A stretch of DNA of 61,633 nt from JAICUF01 sp038250675. Its GTDB lineage: Bacteria; Gemmatimonadota; Gemmatimonadetes; Gemmatimonadales; GWC2-71-9. Shown one piece after another: positions 55,107-61,633 of this stretch. The stretch covers positions 1-61,633 of the forward strand of contig JBBSCB010000019.1 in the NCBI GenBank assembly GCA_038250675.1. Reading direction: 5' to 3'. The notes under the pieces are model-generated. The model had not been told where the DNA came from. It did not search any database and saw nothing but the letters and a program-made list of their open reading frames with translations. Each line of letters begins with the position of its first letter. The first letter of the stretch is position 1. The position numbers and the translations under genes were made by a program.

Positions 55107-55433
55107 CTACCGCCAGCGGCCCTCGACCCAGTACCAGCCGCGGCGCACGTGCGCCCAGTGTCCCGGCTCCCAGCGCTTCCGCCCGCGGGGAATGCGGTCC
55201 CAGTGACCGCCCTGCCAGACGTAGTCGGGTACCTGCCACCGATAGTGACCCGGGATCCACACCCAGGCCCCGCTCGGAGGGGCGCCGCGCACTTCGACCC
55301 GTTCCGCCGGTGGCGCGTCTACGGCGTACACGCGACCCGGCGCCGGCGTGTGCCCGCCGCCGCATCCGGCGCTCAGGCCGGCCATCCCGACGGCCAGCGC
55401 CAGCGTCACCCCGCGAAAGTTGCCAAACGACAT
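55107..55433 (-). CDS. WXXGXW-repeat lipoprotein
   Basis: A 108-residue lipoprotein (signal MSFGNFRGVTLALAVGMA, lipobox LSAGC). Four aromatic repeats follow: WVWIPGHYRW, YVWQGGHWD, KRWEPGHWAH and WYWVEGRWR, matching the WXXGXW (YXWGXW) repeat family found in periplasmic proteins of unknown role. ATG 55433 has GGGAGGG six bases upstream, which decides it over ATG 55439. It is downstream of the enolase-superfamily gene by 65 bases. Confidence 0.8.
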   Translation of the reverse strand: MSFGNFRGVTLALAVGMAGLSAGCGGGHTPAPGRVYAVDAPPAERVEVRGAPPSGAWVWIPGHYRWQVPDYVWQGGHWDRIPRGRKRWEPGHWAHVRRGWYWVEGRWR

Positions 55434-55498
55434 GCCCATCCCTCCCTCTGGTTCGAGAATCGATCCCGACGCCGCGTGACGCATCGGGCTCTCGCCTG

Positions 55499-56641
55499 TT
55501 AACCGCCGCCGAGTCGGACCGCGGCGCCGGCCAGGCGGTCGTGGTCCAGGTGGTGCCGAATCGAGCGCCGGGGGACCGCCATCGTGCCGGCCTGATCCAT
55601 CGTGAGCTCGATGATGTCGGCGCCGGCGCCAAACCAGCGCGCGCTCGGCTCGACATCGGACGGGTACACAAAGCCAGGGAGCGCGGCGACCGCAAGCGCC
55701 GCCTGGCTGCCGAGTCCGGACTCGGGCATGGTCCCGGCCCACAGCGCCGCGCCGGTCCGGCGGGCCACACCGTAGATCCGGCAGACCTCGCTCAGCCCGC
55801 CGACGCGGTGCACCTTCACATTCCAGACGAGCGGCCCGCCCAACTCGTCGATCTGCCGAGCGGCCCGCGCATCGCGCAGCGTCTCGTCGAGGCAGATCGG
55901 GGTGGAGAGTGCCGCGGCCAGACGAACATGGCCCAGCAGCTCGTCCGCCGGCAACGGCTGTTCAATGTACAGCAGCCCCGCCGCATCGAGCGACCTCAGC
56001 GCCGCCTCGTGCTGGGGCCATTCGTACCCGCCATTGGCGTCCACCGTAAGCGGCAGGCCGCTGTCCGCCATCGCCCGGTGCGCGGCGTCCACGGCTGCAC
56101 GGTCCCACCCCGGCATGACCTTGATCTTGACCCGGCGGTAGCCCTGCTCCACAGCGGCGCCGACCGCCGCAGCCAGCGCTCCGACATCCTGCCGCTCCGG
56201 TATGCCGAGGGCAACGCCGCACGGGATGCGATTCGTAATCGGCTCAGCCAGACGCTCGGCCAGCAAGTCGGCGAGACCCAAACCGCGGCGATCGGCCTCC
56301 AGGTCCCAGGCGGCGGTCTCGATGGCGGCGCGGGCGAACGGATTTCCCCGGACGCCCCGCCGCAACGCCTCGTCCACCGCCTCGGGCCCGGCAAACGACG
56401 CACCGGCCACGCGCGGCACCAGCAGCGTTTCCAGCAGCCAGCGCGCGCCGGCGAGCGTCTCCTCCGAGTAGAACGGCAGCTCGAATGGCGGGCACTCCCC
56501 CCATCCCTCGCCGCCTTCACCGTCGAGCAGGCGCACCAGCAGCGATCGCCGTTGGCGCATCGTGCCACCGGAGATGACGAATGGCGTCACCAGCGGCAGC
56601 GTCAGCTCGTAGAGCTCGACCCGATCGACGCGAAACGTCAT
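55499..56641 (-). CDS. NSAR/OSBS-type enolase-superfamily enzyme
   Basis: A 380-residue muconate-lactonizing-enzyme-subgroup protein. The capping domain (1-125) is followed by a barrel with catalytic Lys-x-Lys in YRRVKIKVMPGWD, metal ligands in DANGGY, YIEQPL and CLDETL, and the second Lys in NVKVHRVGGL. TMPESGLGSQAAL and SDVEPSARW match the N-succinylamino acid racemase / o-succinylbenzoate synthase group. It could be MenC for menaquinone or a racemase. No other men gene is near; instead it ends a five-gene operon of amidohydrolase, aldolase and flavin-barrel genes, which favours a different role. ATGA overlap with the upstream gene. Confidence 0.85.
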   Translation of the reverse strand: MTFRVDRVELYELTLPLVTPFVISGGTMRQRRSLLVRLLDGEGGEGWGECPPFELPFYSEETLAGARWLLETLLVPRVAGASFAGPEAVDEALRRGVRGNPFARAAIETAAWDLEADRRGLGLADLLAERLAEPITNRIPCGVALGIPERQDVGALAAAVGAAVEQGYRRVKIKVMPGWDRAAVDAAHRAMADSGLPLTVDANGGYEWPQHEAALRSLDAAGLLYIEQPLPADELLGHVRLAAALSTPICLDETLRDARAARQIDELGGPLVWNVKVHRVGGLSEVCRIYGVARRTGAALWAGTMPESGLGSQAALAVAALPGFVYPSDVEPSARWFGAGADIIELTMDQAGTMAVPRRSIRHHLDHDRLAGAAVRLGGG

Positions 56642-57804
56642 CCCGGCGCCCCGCACACGTCGGCAAAGTGGAGGAGCCCGTCACGCCGCTGCAGTGCGTC
56701 GCGGGCCTCCAGGTCGAGCAGCCCGCTCACAAGTCCGTCCCGCGGGTCGAACACGAGGGCATGCAGCGCGCGCGCCGTGCGCGAGCCAGCCGTGGCCGGA
56801 TAGGCCGCCAGCGGCAATTGAAGGAAAGTGTGGAGCTGGACCGTACCGCAGCCGCGGGATGCGTACTCGAGCACCATCCGGCCCGAGCAGACGTTCCCGG
56901 TGCCCGAAAGTGGCAGGGGCACGCGGCCGCACTGGTCCAGCACCCGGAAATTTCGATCGCTGAGTGCCCATCCGCCGTATGCGACCGCCGCATCGGAGTC
57001 CCAGAGCCGGTTGAACACCGTTAGCCCGTCGGCCGCGTCGGACGCGCGAACCATTTCGCACTGGAAGGCGTCATCGAAGCGGGCGTTCATCAGCTTGAGC
57101 CCGAGTCGTACCGGGCCGCGCGCCGCGGCCCTGATCTGGCCGGGCACCTCGCGCAGCCAGCGGAGTATCGCCGGGCGCTCGTCGGCCAGCGGATCGCCGG
57201 CCAGCGTCGGCGAGAAATCCTTCTCCAGCAGCAGCGGGCCGTCGCCCCATGCCTCCTCGAGCCGCCGGGTCGTGTGCTGATATTCCGCCACATGGAACGG
57301 CTCGCCCGTCGGAGGGAGATGGTACTTGACCGAGGGCACGGCGAGGAGCCGGCCCGAACGGTGCAGGTCGCGACCCGCGCGGAGCAGCGCGAGGTACTCC
57401 TCCAGCGATTGGTCCCATCCCCGCCCCTTCCACGTGACGGTCCATCCCTCGCGACCGTCCGCCTCGACGCGCCGCGCCACCCGCATGCGGGTCTCGTGGG
57501 TGGCCCACGCGGCCATGGTGCGCTCGCCCGCCGCGTCCTCGCCAATGACGGTCTTCAGCACCGCAAAGGCCAGCCCCGCCTCCGCATCCGTTTCGAGCTG
57601 GTCGGCGCGGAGCGTCAGCTGCCCGGAGGCCTTGCCGATCGGGTGCGGCACCGGCACGCCCAGGTAGTGCGTGGCCAGCTCGATCCGGTAGGCGTCGCGC
57701 ACGTGGTCCACCCAGTCCGCTGGCCACGCGCGGCCAAAGCGTTCGGCGTCACGCGCCAGCTGCGTGCGCATCGCGGACCGCGGCGCGTACGGCCGCTCGT
57801 TCAT
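56638..57804 (-). CDS. Dihydroorotate-dehydrogenase-like TIM-barrel protein
   Basis: A 388-residue protein that resembles class 2 DHODH-type FMN barrels only distantly. HPIGKASGQLT occupies the place of the first FMN-binding strand, PLLLEKDFSP and LGLKLMNARF the central strands with a conserved Lys, and PLSGTGNVCSGRMVLEYASR, then GCGTVQLHT, the phosphate-binding end (GG-type motif replaced by GTG). Whether it binds FMN or oxidises anything is inference. ATG 57804 has GGAG ten bases upstream and overlaps the DapA-like gene by 56 bases; ATG 57774 is possible. Coupled to the enolase-superfamily gene. Confidence 0.65.
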   Translation of the reverse strand: MNERPYAPRSAMRTQLARDAERFGRAWPADWVDHVRDAYRIELATHYLGVPVPHPIGKASGQLTLRADQLETDAEAGLAFAVLKTVIGEDAAGERTMAAWATHETRMRVARRVEADGREGWTVTWKGRGWDQSLEEYLALLRAGRDLHRSGRLLAVPSVKYHLPPTGEPFHVAEYQHTTRRLEEAWGDGPLLLEKDFSPTLAGDPLADERPAILRWLREVPGQIRAAARGPVRLGLKLMNARFDDAFQCEMVRASDAADGLTVFNRLWDSDAAVAYGGWALSDRNFRVLDQCGRVPLPLSGTGNVCSGRMVLEYASRGCGTVQLHTFLQLPLAAYPATAGSRTARALHALVFDPRDGLVSGLLDLEARDALQRRDGLLHFADVCGAPG

Positions 57805-58630
57805 CGTCACCCAGCTCCGGGCCCCAGGGATCGTCGCACGCGTCGTCGGGAAGCGCGCCGTCGGCCGCGGCGGCCCATAGCACCCGGCGGATGTAGCCTT
57901 CCATCGGCGCAATGAAGGTCGCCTGCGCCAGCCGGTCGCAGGCCGCCGAGGCGGCAACGAACCGGGTCCAGTCACGGTCGCGGGCAGCGCCGAGCAACGA
58001 CGCCTGGAGTGCGGTGACGGCGGCGCCCATTCCCACCAGCGCGGCGCGCGCGCCGAGCATGATCGAGTAGCCGAGAAAGCGATCTTCGCCCGTGATGAGC
58101 AGCTTGTCCGGGTGGCGCCGCATGAGTGTCGCGATCCGCTGAAAGGTCATCACCGAGTCGAGGGTCGCCACCTTGAGGCCGATGACGTTGGGCAGTGCGA
58201 GGATCGCGTCGAGCGTCGCGTCATCGTAGCTCACCCCGCCGGCCGCTTCGTAAAGGTAGAACGCGATCACCGGCAGCTCGCGGCTCAGCCGCCGATGATG
58301 GGCGACCGTGTCGTGCGCCTCGGGAAACGCGAGCAGCGCATCGGCGCGTCCCCGGCGGGCCTCGATGGCCATCGTGATGTCGCGGGCGCCGGCGATGACG
58401 ACGCGGTCCGGCAGCGCCTCGCGCCAGGCCTCGAGCACCAGCGTCCGCTGCTCGGCGGCGAGGTGCGGGCCTCGCCCGGTGTGGGCCCAGACTGCGACGC
58501 CGGCCACCGGCTGCGCCGCCATCCATTGCGCGTAGCTCCGCTGCGCCTCCGCCGCGAGCTCGCGTCCCCGGAATGGCACCGGCACCGCCGGAATGAACCC
58601 GTCCTGGAGCCGGGCGACGAGGTCGCTCAC
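57749..58630 (-). CDS. DapA/NAL-superfamily aldolase or lyase
   Basis: A 293-residue (beta/alpha)8 barrel of the dihydrodipicolinate synthase / N-acetylneuraminate lyase superfamily. The Schiff-base Lys is in NVIGLKVATLDSV, and the Tyr of the proton relay in IAFYLYEAAGG. The usual GTTGE motif reads AHTGRGPHL, so substrate recognition differs from true DapA, and it is not expected to make lysine precursors. The GTG start overlaps the upstream stop (GTGA), fixing it in the operon. Confidence 0.82.
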   Translation of the reverse strand: MSDLVARLQDGFIPAVPVPFRGRELAAEAQRSYAQWMAAQPVAGVAVWAHTGRGPHLAAEQRTLVLEAWREALPDRVVIAGARDITMAIEARRGRADALLAFPEAHDTVAHHRRLSRELPVIAFYLYEAAGGVSYDDATLDAILALPNVIGLKVATLDSVMTFQRIATLMRRHPDKLLITGEDRFLGYSIMLGARAALVGMGAAVTALQASLLGAARDRDWTRFVAASAACDRLAQATFIAPMEGYIRRVLWAAAADGALPDDACDDPWGPELGDDERAAVRAAVRDAHAAGA

Positions 58631-59400
58631 CCGGCCGCCAGCGCGCGGGCGTTGCCCGCCTCGATCAGTCCGCGATGGGCCGGTGAGATGTCCAGCAGAT
58701 CGAGCCGCGCCACGGCAGTTTCCGGAATCCGCAGCGGCTGGCCGGTGCCAAACAGGAACCGGCCCGGACCGATCGTGCCGAGGAGTGTCTGGAGATGATC
58801 CTCCGGCGGACCCCAGACCCAGCTCACGTCCCACCAGATGCGGGCCGCTTCCTCCGGGGTCGAGCCGAAGTGCACTTCCTCGATGAACGACCGCTCGGCA
58901 TGCGTCACCACGATCCGGACAGCGGGATGGCTGCGGACCAGCGCGCGCACCGCGTGTGCGGGCAGCTCGTCGGCGCGATCGTTGGGGTGGCGCTGCCGGC
59001 CGTCTTCCAAGCGCACCGCCATCATAAGCGGGAGCCCACGCTCGCCGCACGCGGCGGCGAGCTCGCGCATCGCGGTGCCGGCCGGCGGCAGTCCATACCA
59101 GGTGGGATCGGCGCGGACCGCGGGGGCGCGGGCATGGCGCGCCCGGTCCAGCTCGTCCTGCCAGTGGCGCAACGCCGGATGGACCGCCGGCACGGGGCGC
59201 AGCCGGGGCTCGTCGGCAAAGGCGGCGGTGAGCCAGCCGTTCCCCTCCGCCGGATCGCGCCAGAACACGCTCGGCAGGTGGGAGACCCAGGCTTCGTCGA
59301 TCCCGACTCGGTCCATCGCCGCCAGCAGCTCGACCGGCGATGTTCCCGGCACACGCCGCCACGGATAGGCGCCCACGAACGCATTGACGTCGATCCGCAT
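58627..59400 (-). CDS. Amidohydrolase-fold protein lacking metal ligands
   Basis: A 257-residue member of the amidohydrolase_2 fold, parallel to the protein encoded just upstream. The HxH motif of the first strand is changed to VNAFVG, and the last-strand Asp is lost (FLFGTGQPL instead of the usual FGSD-type). One His remains in IVVTHAER. It is probably not a metal-dependent hydrolase and may be a structural or regulatory partner of its active neighbour. ATG overlaps the previous stop (TGATG). Confidence 0.75.
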   Translation of the reverse strand: MRIDVNAFVGAYPWRRVPGTSPVELLAAMDRVGIDEAWVSHLPSVFWRDPAEGNGWLTAAFADEPRLRPVPAVHPALRHWQDELDRARHARAPAVRADPTWYGLPPAGTAMRELAAACGERGLPLMMAVRLEDGRQRHPNDRADELPAHAVRALVRSHPAVRIVVTHAERSFIEEVHFGSTPEEAARIWWDVSWVWGPPEDHLQTLLGTIGPGRFLFGTGQPLRIPETAVARLDLLDISPAHRGLIEAGNARALAAG

Positions 59401-60203
59401 CAGGTCGGCTCCGGAAAACTGCCCGGCGGGAAAATCGCCGCGGCGTTGCGCCACCGGATCCGATCCAGATCGGCGGCGCCGAGTAGCCGCTCGAGGTAGC
59501 GGAGCTTGGCCCAGCCGGTATCGATCGTGAGGTCGCAGCCCCAGAGGAGCCGATCGGTGCCGACCGCCGCGATGCACGCTTCGAGCATGCCGCCATCCAC
59601 GCCGCTGCCGGAAAGATCGACGTACACGTTGGCCCGGTCCCGCACCGCGTGGAGCGAATGCAGCCAGTCGCCGCCGCCGCCGATGTGCGCCAGCAGGAAG
59701 TTGACGTCGGGATGGCGGTCGGCGAGCGCGCCGAGCTCCTCCGCGTCCGAGGCCTCCTGTCCCGGATACTCGCGGCTGCGGTGCTGCCAGATGTGGTGCA
59801 GCACCGGGAACGCATGCTCCGCAGCGGCGCGGCACACCGGATCCAGCAGCGGGTCATCGGACCGGCGGCTGGCCGCCAGCTTGACGCCGATCATGCCGGC
59901 GGCGGCGCCGCGTGCAATTTCGGCGAGCGCATGCGTTGTATAATTCGGATTGACGGTAACGTAGCCGCGGATGCAGCCGGGGTGGCGGCGCTGCAGCTCG
60001 CGCTGTACCTCGTTGGCGTGGTCCAGGTCGGCCGGAGACGGGAAGTAGGTGGGCGAGGTTGCGCCCCAGCTCCCCAGGACCGAGGACACGTGCCACGTGA
60101 TGCCGACGCGGCGGCCGGCCTCGAGCCGGCTCGCGTTGCGCTCCCGCCAGTCGTTGCGGGGGCCACGATCGTGAAGGAAGTGGGCGTGGACGTCGATCAG
60201 CAC
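59400..60203 (-). CDS. Amidohydrolase-family (PF04909-type) metal-dependent hydrolase
   Basis: A 267-residue TIM-barrel hydrolase or decarboxylase. Metal-site candidates: HAH in LIDVHAHFLHD, His in LHHIWQH, His in FLLAHIGGGGDW, and Asp in LLWGCDLTI. The GTG start at 60203 puts LIDVHAHF at the N-terminus as in relatives; the frame runs further upstream without protein character. It opens the five-gene minus-strand operon; a divergent RidA-like gene starts 65 bases away. Confidence 0.82.
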   Translation of the reverse strand: MLIDVHAHFLHDRGPRNDWRERNASRLEAGRRVGITWHVSSVLGSWGATSPTYFPSPADLDHANEVQRELQRRHPGCIRGYVTVNPNYTTHALAEIARGAAAGMIGVKLAASRRSDDPLLDPVCRAAAEHAFPVLHHIWQHRSREYPGQEASDAEELGALADRHPDVNFLLAHIGGGGDWLHSLHAVRDRANVYVDLSGSGVDGGMLEACIAAVGTDRLLWGCDLTIDTGWAKLRYLERLLGAADLDRIRWRNAAAIFPPGSFPEPT

Positions 60204-60268
60204 GCCTGCAAGATGAGCCGGAATCGCGGAGAAGTCGAGCCGGCAACTCGCAATCGGAGGAGCTCCAC

Positions 60269-60814
60269 ATGAAGGTGCAACCGCGTGCCGCCGTCCTCGG
60301 CCTCCTGCTGGCGTCCGCCTGCGCGCCACCGGCGCAGCGGCGCGTCACGGGCCCGCCGCCCGAGCTGCAGGACGCGGAGCATATCAACACGCCCGCCGTC
60401 CAGTCGCTCGACGGCTTCAGCCAGGCGGTCCGGGTCGGGACCAGCGTATACGTCTCGGGACAAGTGGCGCTGGACAGCGTGGGTGCGCTGGTGGGTGGCA
60501 CCGACCTCCAGCGCCAGGTGGATCAGTCGCTCGCCAACCTGTCGCGCGTCCTGCTGGCGGCGCGGGCGCTGCCGGCCGACGTGGTTCACCTCACCGTCTA
60601 CGTGGTGAACTACACGCCGGCCGACTATCCGGTCGTCCGGGCCGCGGTCACGGCGTTCATGCCGCCGGGCAAGACGCCGGCGCTCACGCTGGTGGGCGTC
60701 GCCGCGCTGCCGGCGCCGGGGCTCCGCGTGGCGATCGATGCCGTGGCGCACGTGCGCGGCGAGTTCATTGATCGCGACCGGATGCGGGCGCCCGGCGTGT
60801 CGCCAATGCACTGA
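60269..60814 (+). CDS. RidA-like protein with lipoprotein signal
   Basis: A 181-residue YjgF/RidA-fold protein preceded by a lipoprotein signal (LLLASAC), unlike ordinary cytosolic RidA. The fold is clear: FSQAVRVGTSVYVSGQVALD, QSLANLSRVLLAARA, VVHLTVYVVNY, and VRAAVTAFMPPGKTPALTLV. The arginine that binds the imine carboxylate in active RidA (R-S-C-V-E-V context) is Leu here, and Cys and Glu are also replaced. It is thus not expected to be an imine deaminase. It is antisense to, and overlaps by 50 bases, the end of the aminotransferase fragment. Confidence 0.85.
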   Translation: MKVQPRAAVLGLLLASACAPPAQRRVTGPPPELQDAEHINTPAVQSLDGFSQAVRVGTSVYVSGQVALDSVGALVGGTDLQRQVDQSLANLSRVLLAARALPADVVHLTVYVVNYTPADYPVVRAAVTAFMPPGKTPALTLVGVAALPAPGLRVAIDAVAHVRGEFIDRDRMRAPGVSPMH

Positions 60815-61574
60815 GCACCTCATCCAGCGCGGCGAGCGTCGCCACGACGGTCGCTGCGTCGTGCGCCGCCGAGATATAGTTGTAAGCCGATCGCTTGAAG
60901 AGAATCCCACGATCGGCCATGGCGCGGGCCAGGGCCGCAGACGCCGCGTCGTCGGCCAGCTCCAGAAAGCACATCTCCGGCAGGCCGCGAACGCCCAGCA
61001 CGAGACCGGCGTGCCGGGCGGCCAGTTCCTCCAGGCCGGCAAAAAGCTGCCCGCCGGTCCGCGCGATCTGCGCCGGCACCCGCTCGCGCACCATCACATT
61101 CAGCGTCGCATCGGCCGCCGCCAGCCCCACGAACTCGGTGGCGAGCGTCGACGAGACCCAGGCGCGGCCGGCCATGGCCATGATGCCGGCGCGGCCGCCC
61201 ACCGCCGCCAGCGGGAAACCGTTCGCCAGCGCCTTTCCCATCACGATCAGATCGGCTTCGAAACCATACCGCTCCGCCGCGCCCCCCACCGCCAGCCGGC
61301 AGATCGTCTTGATCTCGTCCGCCACGAGCACCGCCCCGACCGCGCCGGTTTCCGCGCGCAGCATCGCCAGCCACTCGGGGGTCGGTGCGGCGAGGACGAC
61401 CGGCTCGAACACGACGGCGGCCAGCCGATCACCCGCGGCATGGATGGCGGCCCGTCCGCCATCCACATCGTTGAAGTGCAGCCGTCCGCTCAGCGCGGCC
61501 CCGTCCGGCACGCCGACGGTGCCCGCCGGCTTACGCCCGAAAGACCACCACTGGTCGCCTCCTCCGGGAGCGAG
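60765..61574 (-). CDS. Class III aminotransferase (GSAM-like), 5' part missing
   Basis: About 269 residues of a PLP enzyme related to glutamate-1-semialdehyde aminomutase and aspartate-type class III aminotransferases. The cofactor-binding DEIKT and the PLP-Lys in DLIVMGKALANGFPLAA are present, as is the C-terminal domain. A normal enzyme is about 430 residues. The visible frame begins after TAA at 61575-61577 with DQWWSFGRKPAGTVGVP, and neither other frame up to the window edge continues the family. GTG 61511 is an internal start candidate. Either a frameshift or 5' truncation is present, or the start lies beyond an error near the edge. Confidence 0.75.
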   Translation of the reverse strand, partial: LAPGGGDQWWSFGRKPAGTVGVPDGAALSGRLHFNDVDGGRAAIHAAGDRLAAVVFEPVVLAAPTPEWLAMLRAETGAVGAVLVADEIKTICRLAVGGAAERYGFEADLIVMGKALANGFPLAAVGGRAGIMAMAGRAWVSSTLATEFVGLAAADATLNVMVRERVPAQIARTGGQLFAGLEELAARHAGLVLGVRGLPEMCFLELADDAASAALARAMADRGILFKRSAYNYISAAHDAATVVATLAALDEVLSALATRRAPASGRDQ

Positions 61575-61633
61575 TTAACCGCGGGATACTCACGCGCACA
61601 GAACGGAGGAGGGTCCCGCCGGGTAGGATAGTG

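Noticed and set aside
56638..57804. Calling this gene pyrD (dihydroorotate dehydrogenase)
   Set aside because: Only the general barrel pattern matches; the orotate-site and phosphate-loop sequences of PyrD are not present and no pyrimidine genes are nearby.

Overview
This is a 61.6-kb stretch of GC-rich bacterial chromosome. It carries housekeeping genes in tight, often overlapping operons, many signal-peptide or lipoprotein genes, beta-barrel outer-membrane proteins, an Mla lipid-transport set and PEP-CTERM proteins, so the host is Gram-negative. High GC, frequent GTG starts, an unlinked hisIE, MetG without a C-terminal extension next to RicT, and PEP-CTERM proteins are compatible with Gemmatimonadota. 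That placement is an inference; no rRNA gene is present to confirm it.

Layout. 1-760: end of a porin-like gene. 883-7753: lipoate/pyruvate dehydrogenase operon (lipA, pdhA, pdhB, pdhC, lpd, a membrane protein, lipB). 7905-13617: a hypothetical protein, a frameshifted beta-barrel gene, an M20 dipeptidase and two exported or membrane metallopeptidases. 13717-22508: hisIE (apparently leaderless), dnaE, accA, ricT, metG and an M23 peptidase. 22628-29033: a TPM-nucleotidyltransferase-LemA operon, two lipoproteins (one DsbA-like), a CPBP protease with a possible leader peptide, a receiver fragment and two outer-membrane proteins. 29023-33204: the F1 ATP synthase block atpA-G-D-C, with a CRP/FNR-type palindrome upstream and a frameshift in atpG. 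33332-38490: an ACT protein, an AraC-type regulator, NUDIX, mlaD-F-E and a sigma-70 factor. 38664-39502: six tRNA genes (Ala, Gly, fMet, Val, Arg, Pro). 39503-42584: small exported or membrane proteins ending in a tRNA-Pro-like fragment. 42615-45978: a PEP-CTERM protein, a VTT membrane protein and a type I phosphodiesterase. 46028-51136: tRNA-Arg, then a K+ channel, an APC transporter with USP domains and an MscS-like membrane protein. 51150-54927: gene remnants, a DUF72 protein, a CopD-like protein and single-domain receivers. 55107-61574: a WXXGXW lipoprotein and a coupled five-gene metabolic operon flanked by a RidA-like lipoprotein and a class III aminotransferase fragment.

How the genes work together. 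The first operon makes the pyruvate dehydrogenase complex and the two enzymes (LipB, LipA) that put lipoate on its E2 subunit. The mla genes form an inner-membrane ABC system for phospholipid traffic and share an operon with a sigma factor. The closing operon (HxH amidohydrolase, a second amidohydrolase lacking metal ligands, a DapA-type aldolase/lyase, a DHODH-like barrel and an NSAR/OSBS-type enolase-superfamily enzyme) looks like one pathway, and I cannot assign its substrate. It is the best candidate here for an undescribed system. Several genes are disrupted (beta-barrel at 8987, atpG at an 8-bp homopolymer, receiver, SnoaL-like and beta-propeller remnants, aminotransferase 5' end). Some of these may be assembly errors and others true decay.
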